Shown here: positions 8,655 through 16,739 of the stretch, piece after piece
Numbering within the stretch: position 1 is the first letter of the stretch
How the letters are laid out: the number at the start of each line of letters is the position of its first letter
NCBI GenBank assembly: GCA_000720995.1
Contig: JOEL01000024.1
Location: forward strand, 1-64,000
Length of the DNA stretch: 64,000 nucleotides
From: Streptomyces celluloflavus
Lineage (GTDB): Bacteria; Actinomycetota; Actinomycetes; Streptomycetales; Streptomycetaceae
Reading direction: 5' to 3'
The notes under the pieces: model-generated
What the model saw: only the letters and a program-made list of their open reading frames with translations
What the model was told of the DNA's origin: nothing
Database searches by the model: none
Translations under genes and position numbers: made by a program

Positions 8655-10166
8655 GTGCGGCAAGCTCGCATATCCCTATCCATATCCATATCCAAGTGCA
8701 TATCCATCTGTACCGGCCCGGTTGTCCTCGCGCTCGCTCTCGGGCTGTGGGGTATCACGCGCGACCACAGCATGTGGCGGGATGAGGCGGCGACGTGGCA
8801 GGTAGCTCATCGGTCGGTGGCCGAGATAGGACACCTGGTCGGTCAGGTCGACATCGTCCACGGCCTGTACTACGCGGTGATGCACGGAGTGTTCGCCCTT
8901 TTCGGCGACAGTCTGGCCACCCTGCGGCTGCCCTCGGTGCTCGCCACCGCCGCCGCGTGCGGACTGACCGCGCTGCTCGGCGCCCGGCTGTCACATCGCC
9001 GGGCCGGGATGGGTGCGGGGTTCGCCCTGGCGCTCACTCCGGCAGTCCAGGAGTACGCCCAGGAGGGGCGGTCGTACGCCTTCGTCCTCGCTTTCGTGGT
9101 GCTCGCGACCTGGCTTCTCGTCGGCGCCCTTGAGCGGCCGGGAGCTTGGCGGTGGGCCTGGTATGCGGGGGCCGTGCTGATCGCCGCGCTGCTCAACTGG
9201 TTCTCGCTGCTCGCGCTCGTCGCGCATGGTGTCACCGTGGTGTGCCTGCGCCTCGACCGAACGCGCCGTGCCGGTTGGGCTCTTGCCGCCTGTGGGGCTG
9301 TCGCCGGAGCTCTGCCGATGATCCTGGCCAGTCGGGCCCAAGCCTCGCAGGTCGCCTGGATACGGCCGCTCGGCTGGTCGACGGTGCTCGGTGTGCTGAT
9401 CACCGTAACGATCGCCGCGCTCTGCGCGCGCCTGCCGCACGCACGTGTGCCGAGCAGCGTGCGCAAGGCTGTGCCGCATGCGCGCGTGAGCCTCGCGGCG
9501 GTCGCGCTTCCGCTCTGTGCGGTGCCGCAGTGCGGCCTGGTTCTGATCTCCCTCGTCCAACCCCTCTACATCACCCGTTACGTGCTATTCGCCTACATAG
9601 GTCTCGCGCTCCTCATCGGCGCCCTGCTGGCCACGATCGCCGTGCGCCTCGGCACACACGCCCGAGTGCTGCTCCCGGTCGCCGTCCCCCTGGCGCTCCT
9701 GGCGCTTCTCCCGATCGAGCTCGGCCTGCGCTCCGTGGACAGCCGCGTCGACGATGTGCTCACCGCGGCGACCGTGGTCGACCACGTCCGCGGCTCCGCC
9801 GACGGCGTGCTCTACATTCCCGCCGCGCGCCGCGATACCGCCCTCGTCTCACCCCATGCGTTCACCGGCCTACGGGATCTGGCTCTGGTCCAGGGCCCGG
9901 TGGAGTCAGGCACTTTGGCGGGCACAGAGGCCGGACCGCGCGCCGTGGAGCGGGCCATGCTAAGCGCGCGGCGCATAGTGCTCGTCACCGATCCCGGGCC
10001 CCGCTCAGCCGACTCGGCACGCGACCGTGCCAAACAGCGCGTCCTGGACGAACACTTCGTGCGCCGCTCGGACAGTGTCGAGCGGGGGCGCCGGGTGAGC
10101 GTCTACGAACGACGCGAGCCGGGACGACCACGGCCAGCGGCCCAAGGCCATCCCTCTCGGCGGTGA
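8655..10166 (+). CDS. GT39-like polytopic membrane glycosyltransferase
   Basis: A 503-residue membrane protein of GT-C type. After an N-terminal hydrophobic segment comes WRDEAATW (Asp43-Glu44), the acidic pair in the first extracytoplasmic loop typical of ArnT/PMT-like and GT39 enzymes that use polyprenyl-phosphate sugars. About ten membrane helices follow to residue about 360, then a soluble tail of about 140 residues. It probably transfers a sugar onto a cell-surface acceptor. The GTG at 8655 has a strong GGAGG 4 nt upstream. Its first codons are unusual: a CATATC-like hexamer repeat encodes SISIS-KCISI with ATA codons, which are rare at this G+C. It is monocistronic. Confidence 0.75.
   Translation: MRQARISLSISISKCISICTGPVVLALALGLWGITRDHSMWRDEAATWQVAHRSVAEIGHLVGQVDIVHGLYYAVMHGVFALFGDSLATLRLPSVLATAAACGLTALLGARLSHRRAGMGAGFALALTPAVQEYAQEGRSYAFVLAFVVLATWLLVGALERPGAWRWAWYAGAVLIAALLNWFSLLALVAHGVTVVCLRLDRTRRAGWALAACGAVAGALPMILASRAQASQVAWIRPLGWSTVLGVLITVTIAALCARLPHARVPSSVRKAVPHARVSLAAVALPLCAVPQCGLVLISLVQPLYITRYVLFAYIGLALLIGALLATIAVRLGTHARVLLPVAVPLALLALLPIELGLRSVDSRVDDVLTAATVVDHVRGSADGVLYIPAARRDTALVSPHAFTGLRDLALVQGPVESGTLAGTEAGPRAVERAMLSARRIVLVTDPGPRSADSARDRAKQRVLDEHFVRRSDSVERGRRVSVYERREPGRPRPAAQGHPSRR
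8668..8709 (+). repeat. Hexanucleotide repeat inside 5' end of glycosyltransferase gene
   Basis: TATCCCTATCCATATCCATATCC, then an interruption and TATCCATC: four to six imperfect copies of a 6-bp unit (ATATCC) in the first 20 codons. Because the unit is 6 bp, copy-number changes add or remove an Ile-Ser pair without shifting the frame. It lies at the N-terminal edge of the first membrane segment. Confidence 0.7.
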
Positions 10167-11079
10167 CGGGGCCGCCTTCGTTCAAGGACTGACCGGCCCC
10201 CTCCCCACCAGGCCGTAGTCATCCGTGCCGCAGAGCCCGCTCGGCGGCGTCTCCTTGACTGTCCGACGGCAACGCGGGAGAGGGGCGAGGAACTGCGACG
10301 GGGCAGCCGGTACGCGGACCAAGTCCCGTCACGACAACCGCGGATGCGCCCGCAAGCGCCCTCTACGCAGGCAGGTGGTCGGCCGGGAGTTTCGCCTTCA
10401 GGGTGTCGAGGGCAGGACGCGAGGTGGCCGGCCCGACGTACCTCGTGGGCCTGACGACGGTCCAGACGCCAGCCGCACATGGCGGCGACCGGCGTCATGG
10501 CCGTCCTGTCGCTCGTCGGCCTCGCGAGGGGCCCGCACAGCAGACAGCAGGTCAGCGGGCGAGCGGGCGAGCGGGGCCAACTTCGGCCGCCGCCTTCCGG
10601 TGGATCACGGCGGCGACGAGACGATACCGGCGCCGTTCGTGCCGGGTACGGTCTTCTTCGGAGCCTACTGGTCCATACACCTGCGCCATCTGGTCGGCAG
10701 CAGGCAGGAGATGACCGCCCCGTTCCACATCGACAACGCCGCGCTCGGCTACGGCCTGCTTCCGGCCGGCCTCCCGATCCCCTGCTCCCCTGCTCCCCCG
10801 CACCACCATGCTCGGCCGCAACGGCGAAATCCCCGAAGGCACAAGCCGGCTCCGAACATGCCGGTGCGCGCGGACGACCGCCTCGGAACTTCCCGTACGA
10901 GACCGCCGCATCAGCCCGTTGAACTGCCGCCGCAGACAGAGGAGGCCGCTCCCGTCGGTGGGTGAGCTGCCACCCCTCCTACTACGTGAGTTCACCGTGC
11001 GCCACCTCGCCACCCACCAGGTCCGGCCACCCGATGCCCCCTCCCGAAGCCGGTCCCGGATTGCCGAACAATGACCAAG

Positions 11080-11098
11080 TGAGGTAAACCTTACCCAA
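11080..11098 (+). promoter_or_regulatory. Candidate iron box (DmdR/IdeR-like)
   Basis: TGAGGTAAACCTTACCCAA agrees at 13 of 19 positions with the published IdeR/DmdR1-type consensus TTAGGTTAGGCTAACCTAA. It agrees at 16 if A/T and G/C swaps allowed by the family are counted. The core GGTAA-ACC-TTACC is a perfect dyad. It lies 42 bp before the amidase start, where a repressor would block transcription. Confidence 0.45.
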
Positions 11099-11102
11099 CA
11101 CC

Positions 11103-11115
11103 TCAGGTTGTCTGA
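11103..11115 (+). promoter_or_regulatory. Candidate FCD/GntR operator before amidase gene
   Basis: TCAGGTTGTCTGA (TCAG-N5-CTGA) is identical, in reverse complement, to the sequence at 15514-15526 in front of the GntR gene. A two-mismatch copy precedes the MFS gene at 15295-15307. Short hyphenated dyads of this size are typical for FadR-type GntR proteins. Confidence 0.65.
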
Positions 11116-11140
11116 CGTGTTGCCTAGGAAGGTGATCCGT

Positions 11141-12568
11141 ATGGCAGAACTGCACGATCTGACCCTGCTGGAGCAGGCGGCGGCCATCCGTGAGCGGTCC
11201 GTCTCCCCCGTGGCGCTCACCACCCACTATCTGGAGCGCATTCAGCGGCTGAACGCGGGCCTCGGGGCCTACGCACAGGTCGACGCCGAGGGTGCGACGG
11301 CCGCGGCGGAGGCGGCCGAGCGGCGAATCGCGGCCGGTGGTGAGGGAGCCGGCGAGCTGCCGCCCCTCTTGGGCGTCCCGGTGTCGGTGAAGGACACCTG
11401 GCCCGTCGCCGGGCTGCGCTGCACCGCCGGTTCGGCCGCCTTCGCCGACCGCGTCGCCCCGCAGGACGCCGCGGCGGTCGCCGCGCTGAGGGCGAGCGGC
11501 GCCGTGATCCTGGGCATGACCACGGCGGCGGAACTGGGCTGCTCGTCCTATACGGAGACGCATGCGGGCAACGCCGTCACCCCGTACGACCCGACGCGCG
11601 GCGCGGGCGGCTCCAGCGGGGGTGCGGCGTCAGGGCTGGCCGCGGGCCTGTCCGCGGGGGCGTTCGGCAGCGACGGCGGCGGCTCGGTACGTATACCCGC
11701 GGCGTTCTGCGGGGTCGTCGGCCTCAAGGTGACCCGGGGGCGGATCAGCCCCGAACCGGGCGGGGACCCGGCCGGGCTGACCGGCCCGGGACCGCTCGGC
11801 CGCACCGTCCACGACACCGCGGCACTGCTCGACGCGATGGCCTGTACGGTCCCCGGCGATCCATACCCGGCGCCCACTGCGCCGGGCACCACGTTCGCCC
11901 GGTACGCGGAGCGCGCCCCGGGGCGGCTCCGGGTGGGCGTACTGCCGGACGGGGCCGGTGACGACCTGCAGTGCCGCGCCGGCAGCGCCGCCGCGGCGAA
12001 GCTGCTGTCCGAGCTCGGGCACGAGGTGGTCCAGGCCCCGGCGACCGGAACCGACGAGTACGCCGACGCGTTCAAGGTGGTGTGGGCCATGCTCGCGACG
12101 GGCGTGGCCGTGCCCGCCGAGCGTGAGGGCCGACTGCTGCCGCTGACCCGCTGGCTGCGCGAGACCGGTCGCGGCTATCGCGCCACGGAGTTCCTGGCCG
12201 CGCTCGCGGAGCTCCGGCAACTGGCCCGCCGGATCGAACAGCGGTACTCGGCCTACGATGTCGTGCTCAGCCCGACGTCCGCCGTGCCCGCACCGCCGCT
12301 CGGCGCGACCCGGGATGACGACGACCCCGCGGCCGGCTTCGCGCGGATGCTCGACGTGCACCCGGCGACACCGTTGTGGAACATCACCGGCCGCCCGGCG
12401 ATCAGCCTTCCGCTGCACTGGACGCCGCCCACGCCCGAGGCGCCCGCGGGTCTGCCGGTCGGCATCATGCTGGCCGGGCGCTACGGCGCGGACGGGCCGC
12501 TGCTGTCGCTGGCGGCGCAATTGGAGAGCGCCTCCCCCTGGATCCGGCGCCATCCTCCGGTGTGGTGA
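11141..12568 (+). CDS. Amidase signature-family hydrolase
   Basis: A 475-residue cytoplasmic amidase. The Ser-cisSer-Lys triad is clear: Lys84 in SVKDTW, the cis-Ser in GAGGSSGGAASG (Ser158/159) and the nucleophile Ser182 in SDGGGSVRIPAAFCG. The length is usual for the family, whose members hydrolyse carboxamides or acyl-amino compounds; the substrate cannot be predicted. The ATG at 11141 has AGGAAGGTG 7-8 nt upstream, and the amidase N-terminal helix begins directly. It is monocistronic. Two regulatory motifs precede it, a GntR-type site shared with the regulator and MFS genes at 13.9-16.2 kb and an iron-box-like dyad. This suggests it acts with that exporter on one imported or exported amide. 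Confidence 0.88.
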   Translation: MAELHDLTLLEQAAAIRERSVSPVALTTHYLERIQRLNAGLGAYAQVDAEGATAAAEAAERRIAAGGEGAGELPPLLGVPVSVKDTWPVAGLRCTAGSAAFADRVAPQDAAAVAALRASGAVILGMTTAAELGCSSYTETHAGNAVTPYDPTRGAGGSSGGAASGLAAGLSAGAFGSDGGGSVRIPAAFCGVVGLKVTRGRISPEPGGDPAGLTGPGPLGRTVHDTAALLDAMACTVPGDPYPAPTAPGTTFARYAERAPGRLRVGVLPDGAGDDLQCRAGSAAAAKLLSELGHEVVQAPATGTDEYADAFKVVWAMLATGVAVPAEREGRLLPLTRWLRETGRGYRATEFLAALAELRQLARRIEQRYSAYDVVLSPTSAVPAPPLGATRDDDDPAAGFARMLDVHPATPLWNITGRPAISLPLHWTPPTPEAPAGLPVGIMLAGRYGADGPLLSLAAQLESASPWIRRHPPVW

Positions 12569-13877
12569 GGAGCGCGACCGCTCCCGGCTCCGGCGGGTCC
12601 ACCCACCGGGGCCTGAACTGACGCACGATCAGACTGTCTTGCCGGGCCCCGCGGTCCGTCCGTACGAGACCGGGTGACCTGCTCCTGATGCAGCCGGATG
12701 GGCTGGTGGGCAGGCGGCGTGGCGGACGAACAATGCGGCGGGCGCCCGCGGGGAGGGCTGGCCCGCCCCCTCGATTGCCTGGCGTGACCTTTGCTGCCGG
12801 GCCCTCGCCGAAGTGGCAGCACCCGGGACGACGCCCGCACGGCAGTTGTGCGAGGTGCGCAGCGTGGATTCCCGATCGCGAGCCCGTCCGGGCCGTCCTG
12901 AATAGGACGGCTCCGGGCGGGCGCCGCGGTTTTTCGGAGGGGGAAGGCGGGGCCTCGATGGCGGTCTTGGGGCATCTGCTCCGCCGGTCCGTCCCGTCCA
13001 CCGGTCCTTCCCGTCCGCCGGTACCTCCCGTCCACCAGTCCTTCCGGCCCGTCAGCCCTTCCGGTCCTCCGTCCGGGGCTCGGGCCGGTTCAAGAAGGCG
13101 TCGGCACTGAGGGGGCCGCGGTGACCACAGTGGCCGTAGTGATCACAGTGGGAGAGTCCGGGTGGGCTGCGAGCCCCCGGCGGACCTCAGCCCCGTACCG
13201 ACCCCGACAGCCGACGTGGTGCTCCACCCCGGGATGCTCTCCTCACCGACCGCCCGTTCCTCGCGGTACTCGCCCGGCCCGACGGTCGGACCCGATCCCC
13301 GCACCGGCACGCCACAGTGCGGCCGGTGATCGTCTCGACCCAACCGGGCGAGTGGCCCCTGCCCCCTGGCCCCTGGCCGGGAGTTTCGCGGCCTTCTCTA
13401 TCCCTGAACGGCACCGTTCGGTCACGTCAGCCACGTCGACTACGGGGCATCTCCTCGCGACGGCAACGGCGTTCAGTGCCACGCGCTCAGCGAGAATCCG
13501 GAACAGTGCATCAGCGCCGCGCAGTTGAACTCCCCCGACCACTCGGGGCCCGAGAAGCCCGTCTCCCGGCCCGGCGGCCTCTGTGGACCCGCCGACCCCC
13601 GCCTCACTCATCACGGCCCCCGCCCCCGACCTCCAGCAGCTCGGCCAGCGAGCCAGACGGCCTGGTGGGACGTGGGACGAACCGACCGCAGAGCCCCACC
13701 ACGGCATCAACAACGAGACCGGGCACAGCCGGGCGAGGCACGGGCACAGCACCGCCGCGCCTGCGACCGGTTCAGGTGAACCGGGCCACAGGCGCGGCGC
13801 GTCGGCGGTGCGAAATCCGCTTACCCCACGGCGAGTTGACCCTCAGGCCGGTACCAGCCAGGTCCGGACGGAGGCGT
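12569..13877. other. 1.3-kb stretch without a supported gene
   Basis: Long open frames occur on several strands, as expected at this G+C. None has a recognisable domain, consistent third-position G/C bias or a ribosome site that convinced me. A pyrimidine-rich run with repeated CGTCC(A/C)CCGGT-like units lies at about 12980-13060. The stretch separates the amidase gene from the convergent MFS gene. Confidence 0.4.
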
Positions 13878-15167
13878 TCATCCCCCGCTCACGAGGGTGT
13901 GGACCTGCGGGGCATCCGGGTCGTCGTGGCCGTGGCGGCCGCCGCCGGCGCCGTCGCCACCGCCCCCAGGGCCGGGCGATTGCCCGCCGGTGGGCGGTTC
14001 GGTGGACAGATCGCGGTCCCGCATCCGCAGCGCCAAGGCACAGGCCGCGACCAGCACGACGAACATGCCGGTCAGCGTCGTGGTCAGCCCCCGCGCGTCG
14101 GCCAGCATGCCGAACAGCGGCGAGAGGAGTCCCCCGACAGACATGGCCAGGCCCAGGGTGACACCGCTGGCCGTACCGGGCCGGTTCGGCAGGTAGTCCT
14201 GAGCCAGCGTCACCTGCGGGGCGAAGGGCAGGAACATGCTCAGGCCGAACGCCATCGTGCACACCTCCGCGACCACCGGGTTCGGGGCCAGGATGAGCCC
14301 CCCGAGCGCGGGCAGGGCCAGCACATAGCCGATACGCACCGGCACCATGCGTCCCCACCGGTCCGCGATCCAGCCGCCCGCGACGGTGCCGACAGCGCCG
14401 GCGGCGGTGAACGTGGTCAGCGCAACCGCCGCGAAGACCTTCGATCCGTCCAGGTCACGGGTGATGTACAGGGAGAGGAACGACGTGGTGGTGACATACG
14501 GGACCGACCAGCAGACAGTGGCCGCGGCGAGCCGCCCGAAGGCGCGCCAGTCGTCGCGGTGGGCCGACCGGACGGCCGTCTCCCCGGCGGGCCGCACCAC
14601 GGGACGGGCCGGGGTATGTCCGCGCGCCCGCATCCATGGGCCGCTGAGAGCCCAGAGCACGGCCATCACCAGGGCGGGGGTGGCCAGCAGCCAGGTACCG
14701 GACAGGCCGGTGGCACCGACGACCAGCGTGACCAGCGGCGGGGCGAGCGACCCGCCGACCGTGCCCCCGACCGAGAACCAGCTCATCGCCTGCTGCGAGG
14801 AACCGCCCGCCGCCCGCGCCGCGTTGGTGGCCGGCGGATGGTAGGCGGCCACACCTATGCCCGACAGCGCGATGGCGAGCCAGGTCAGCACGTAATTGTC
14901 CGCCGGACCCGACAGCGCGATCCCGACAGCGGCGACGACGAAACCGGCGGGGATGAGCCAGCCCCGGTACCGGCGGTCGGCGATGGCGCCGAACACCGGC
15001 TGGATGACGCTGGACAGGCCGGTCGCGGCCAGCGTGATACCGGTGGTGGCGGCGTAACTGTAGTGACGCTCGGAGGCCAGATACGGCAGCAGAGCCGGGA
15101 CGAAACCCTGGTACAGGTCATTGACGACATGGGTCGAGGTAAGAAAACCCAGTTGGCCCTTTTTCAC
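13878..15167 (-). CDS. MFS transporter, fosmidomycin-resistance (Fsr)-like
   Basis: A 429-residue protein with about twelve membrane helices. It starts GQLGFLTSTHVVNDLYQGFVPALLPYL, the typical opening of Fsr-type drug/proton antiporters, and carries loop motifs FGAIADRRYRGW and GGWIADRWGRM. A Gly/Asp/His-rich cytoplasmic tail of about 50 residues follows the last helix. It likely exports a small toxic compound. The GTG at 15167 has AAAGGA 6 nt upstream; longer starts add a charged leader before helix 1. It is divergent from the FCD/GntR regulator gene, with a regulator-like site at 15295-15307 in the shared region, so I expect the GntR protein to control it. Confidence 0.85.
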   Translation of the reverse strand: MKKGQLGFLTSTHVVNDLYQGFVPALLPYLASERHYSYAATTGITLAATGLSSVIQPVFGAIADRRYRGWLIPAGFVVAAVGIALSGPADNYVLTWLAIALSGIGVAAYHPPATNAARAAGGSSQQAMSWFSVGGTVGGSLAPPLVTLVVGATGLSGTWLLATPALVMAVLWALSGPWMRARGHTPARPVVRPAGETAVRSAHRDDWRAFGRLAAATVCWSVPYVTTTSFLSLYITRDLDGSKVFAAVALTTFTAAGAVGTVAGGWIADRWGRMVPVRIGYVLALPALGGLILAPNPVVAEVCTMAFGLSMFLPFAPQVTLAQDYLPNRPGTASGVTLGLAMSVGGLLSPLFGMLADARGLTTTLTGMFVVLVAACALALRMRDRDLSTEPPTGGQSPGPGGGGDGAGGGRHGHDDPDAPQVHTLVSGG

Positions 15168-15294
15168 GGGCGGTCCTTTTCTCGGGAAGGTTAAAACTCT
15201 GCGGACGGAATGCACGGAATACGCGGAATGGGCGGAATGGAGAATCTACGGAATGGAAACGGGGGCCCGACGGCCCCCGAACAGCCTTCACACG

Positions 15295-15307
15295 TCTGCT
15301 TGTCTGA
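15295..15307 (-). promoter_or_regulatory. Candidate GntR operator before MFS gene
   Basis: TCTGCTTGTCTGA matches the amidase and GntR sites (TCAGGTTGTCTGA) at 11 of 13 positions. The match extends on the right as CATG against CGTG at the amidase gene. It lies 128 bp upstream of the MFS start in the divergent intergenic region. Confidence 0.5.
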
Positions 15308-15490
15308 CATGTGAGAGCCGAATCCCCCGACCGTTCGACAACCGGTCGCACGGACCCCGCATCAGATCATGAGCGGGACTCCACCAACGACCGGCCCGGT
15401 CGGCACACCAGCACCCCGCAGTACGGCGCCGGTCGACTCGGACCCCGCCGTGACGATTGGCGGGAGCGCCTGCCCCAGCGCCACGCCCGC

Positions 15491-15526
15491 TACAATATCC
15501 ACGACTCAAGTCCTCAGACAACCTGA
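15491..15526 (+). promoter_or_regulatory. GntR promoter -10 and autoregulatory operator
   Basis: TACAAT at 15491-15496 is a good -10 hexamer; a -35 is not obvious. TCAGACAACCTGA at 15514-15526 is the exact reverse complement of the amidase site and would cover the transcript start. This implies negative autoregulation of the gene starting at 15541. Confidence 0.6.
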
Positions 15527-15540
15527 GAGGTGAATGACGG

Positions 15541-16227
15541 ATGTCACTAGGCACCCTCCGCCCCAGCCCCCTGGTTGAGCAGGCCACTCAGCGACTGCGC
15601 GAGCAGATCGCCGAGGGGCACTGGCCGATCGGCAGCAAGCTCCCCGGCGAGACGACGCTCGCCAAGACGCTCGGCGTGGGCCGTTCCACCGTGCGCGAGG
15701 CCCTGCGAGCGCTGGCCGGCGCCGGACTCGTCCAGGCGCGGCAGGGCGCCGGGGTCTTCGTCCTGGCCGTCGAGCCGGTCGAGGACTGGCCGACGCGGCT
15801 GCGCCGGGCCGAGATCACCGACCTCTACGAGGTGCGCATGCTGGTGGAGGTCCAGGCGGCCCGGCTCGCCGCGCAGCGCCGTACGGACGCCGATATCGCC
15901 GCGCTGGCGGCCGCGCTGGCCGGCCGACGGACCGCGGCCGCCGGCGACGACGCCACCTTCGTGACGGCCGACATAGCGCTGCACACCGCCGTGGTCGCCG
16001 CCGCGCACAACCCGGTGCTCACCGACCTGTTCGGCGAGTTCGCCCCCGCCCTGCACCAGGGCCTGGTCAACCTGCTCGACCTGCTCGGCTACCGCGCCGA
16101 CGAACCGAACCATGGGGACGCCGCACACGCGGCCCTGGTCCGCGCGATCGAGGACGGCGACCCGGAGGCGGCGGGGACCCTGCTCCACGACCACCTGGCG
16201 GAGACCCTGGTACTGCTCCGGGGCTGA
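15541..16227 (+). CDS. FadR/FCD-subfamily GntR transcriptional regulator
   Basis: A 228-residue repressor-type protein. Residues about 10-75 are the winged helix, with LPGETTLAKTLGVGRSTVREALRALAGAGLV and the wing ARQGAGVFV. Residues 90-225 are the all-helical FCD ligand domain, with Asp/His positions in EVRMLVEVQAARLAA, DIALHTAVVAAAHNP and DHLAETL that can bind a metal and a carboxylate ligand. The ATG at 15541 follows GAGAGGTGA. Identical 13-bp dyads before its own start and before the amidase gene, plus a near copy before the divergent MFS gene, define a likely three-promoter local regulon. The inducer may be the amidase substrate or product. Confidence 0.9.
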   Translation: MSLGTLRPSPLVEQATQRLREQIAEGHWPIGSKLPGETTLAKTLGVGRSTVREALRALAGAGLVQARQGAGVFVLAVEPVEDWPTRLRRAEITDLYEVRMLVEVQAARLAAQRRTDADIAALAAALAGRRTAAAGDDATFVTADIALHTAVVAAAHNPVLTDLFGEFAPALHQGLVNLLDLLGYRADEPNHGDAAHAALVRAIEDGDPEAAGTLLHDHLAETLVLLRG

Positions 16228-16739
16228 TCCGGACCCGGCGCTCAGCCGCCCACGGAGGTCGCGGCAGTCATGGCGGCCAGGCATCTCCGACGGACACCGC
16301 CGACGTCGCCGTACGCGTGAGACGTCACCGTACTCGTGATCAGAACACGCGCGATCAGAACACTCGTGATCAGAGCTACGCGCGATCAGACCGACGCCCG
16401 GTCCGACCGGAACGTGATCGGAGCACCGCGCCCGAGACCGGCCTTCGATACCGGCGGCCTCGCGTGTTCGTCGATGCCGAGGGGGACGGTTCGCCCCCTC
16501 ACCGCGGGGAGACGAACCGCCCCCTGAACCCCTTCGCACACATCGGACTCGCCGCGCAGAGCCGTCCTGATGATCAAGGAAAGCGAGCCACACCACCCGC
16601 GGATATGACTTCAGCGGTGCCAGCTGCGGATTCCTTCGAATCCATCATTTTGGTCCACGAGGAAAAACTCTGACTTGTCGGCCCACCGCACTCGACCTCG
16701 GAGACATGCTGCCCTCTTCCGTATTCACATCAAGGGCCA
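16228..16739. other. Intergenic stretch with GATCAGA repeats
   Basis: There is no supported gene. The stretch holds the repeat described next and otherwise shows no RNA gene or terminator I can defend. Confidence 0.4.
16335..16390 (+). repeat. Four direct GATCAGA repeats at 15-16 bp spacing
   Basis: GATCAGA occurs at 16338, 16353, 16368 and 16384, separated by similar C/G-rich fillers (ACACGCGC, ACACTCGT, GCTACGCGC). The whole is a decayed 15-bp tandem repeat. The period of about 1.5 helical turns would put successive copies on opposite faces of DNA, which argues against simple cooperative binding. Confidence 0.6.

Larger units (their letters stand above)
10167..11140. other. Gene-poor stretch ahead of the amidase gene
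   Basis: Several open frames exist but none resembles a protein family or has a credible ribosome site. The final 60 bases hold an iron-box-like dyad and a GntR-type site, listed separately. Confidence 0.4.

Noticed and set aside
10225-10965. 246-codon frame before the amidase gene
   Set aside because: It shows no recognisable motif, lacks a ribosome site, and overlaps other equally long frames on both strands.
16335-16390. CRISPR or iteron origin
   Set aside because: The four short copies have degenerate fillers, there is no replication initiator gene nearby, and the spacing is too short for CRISPR.
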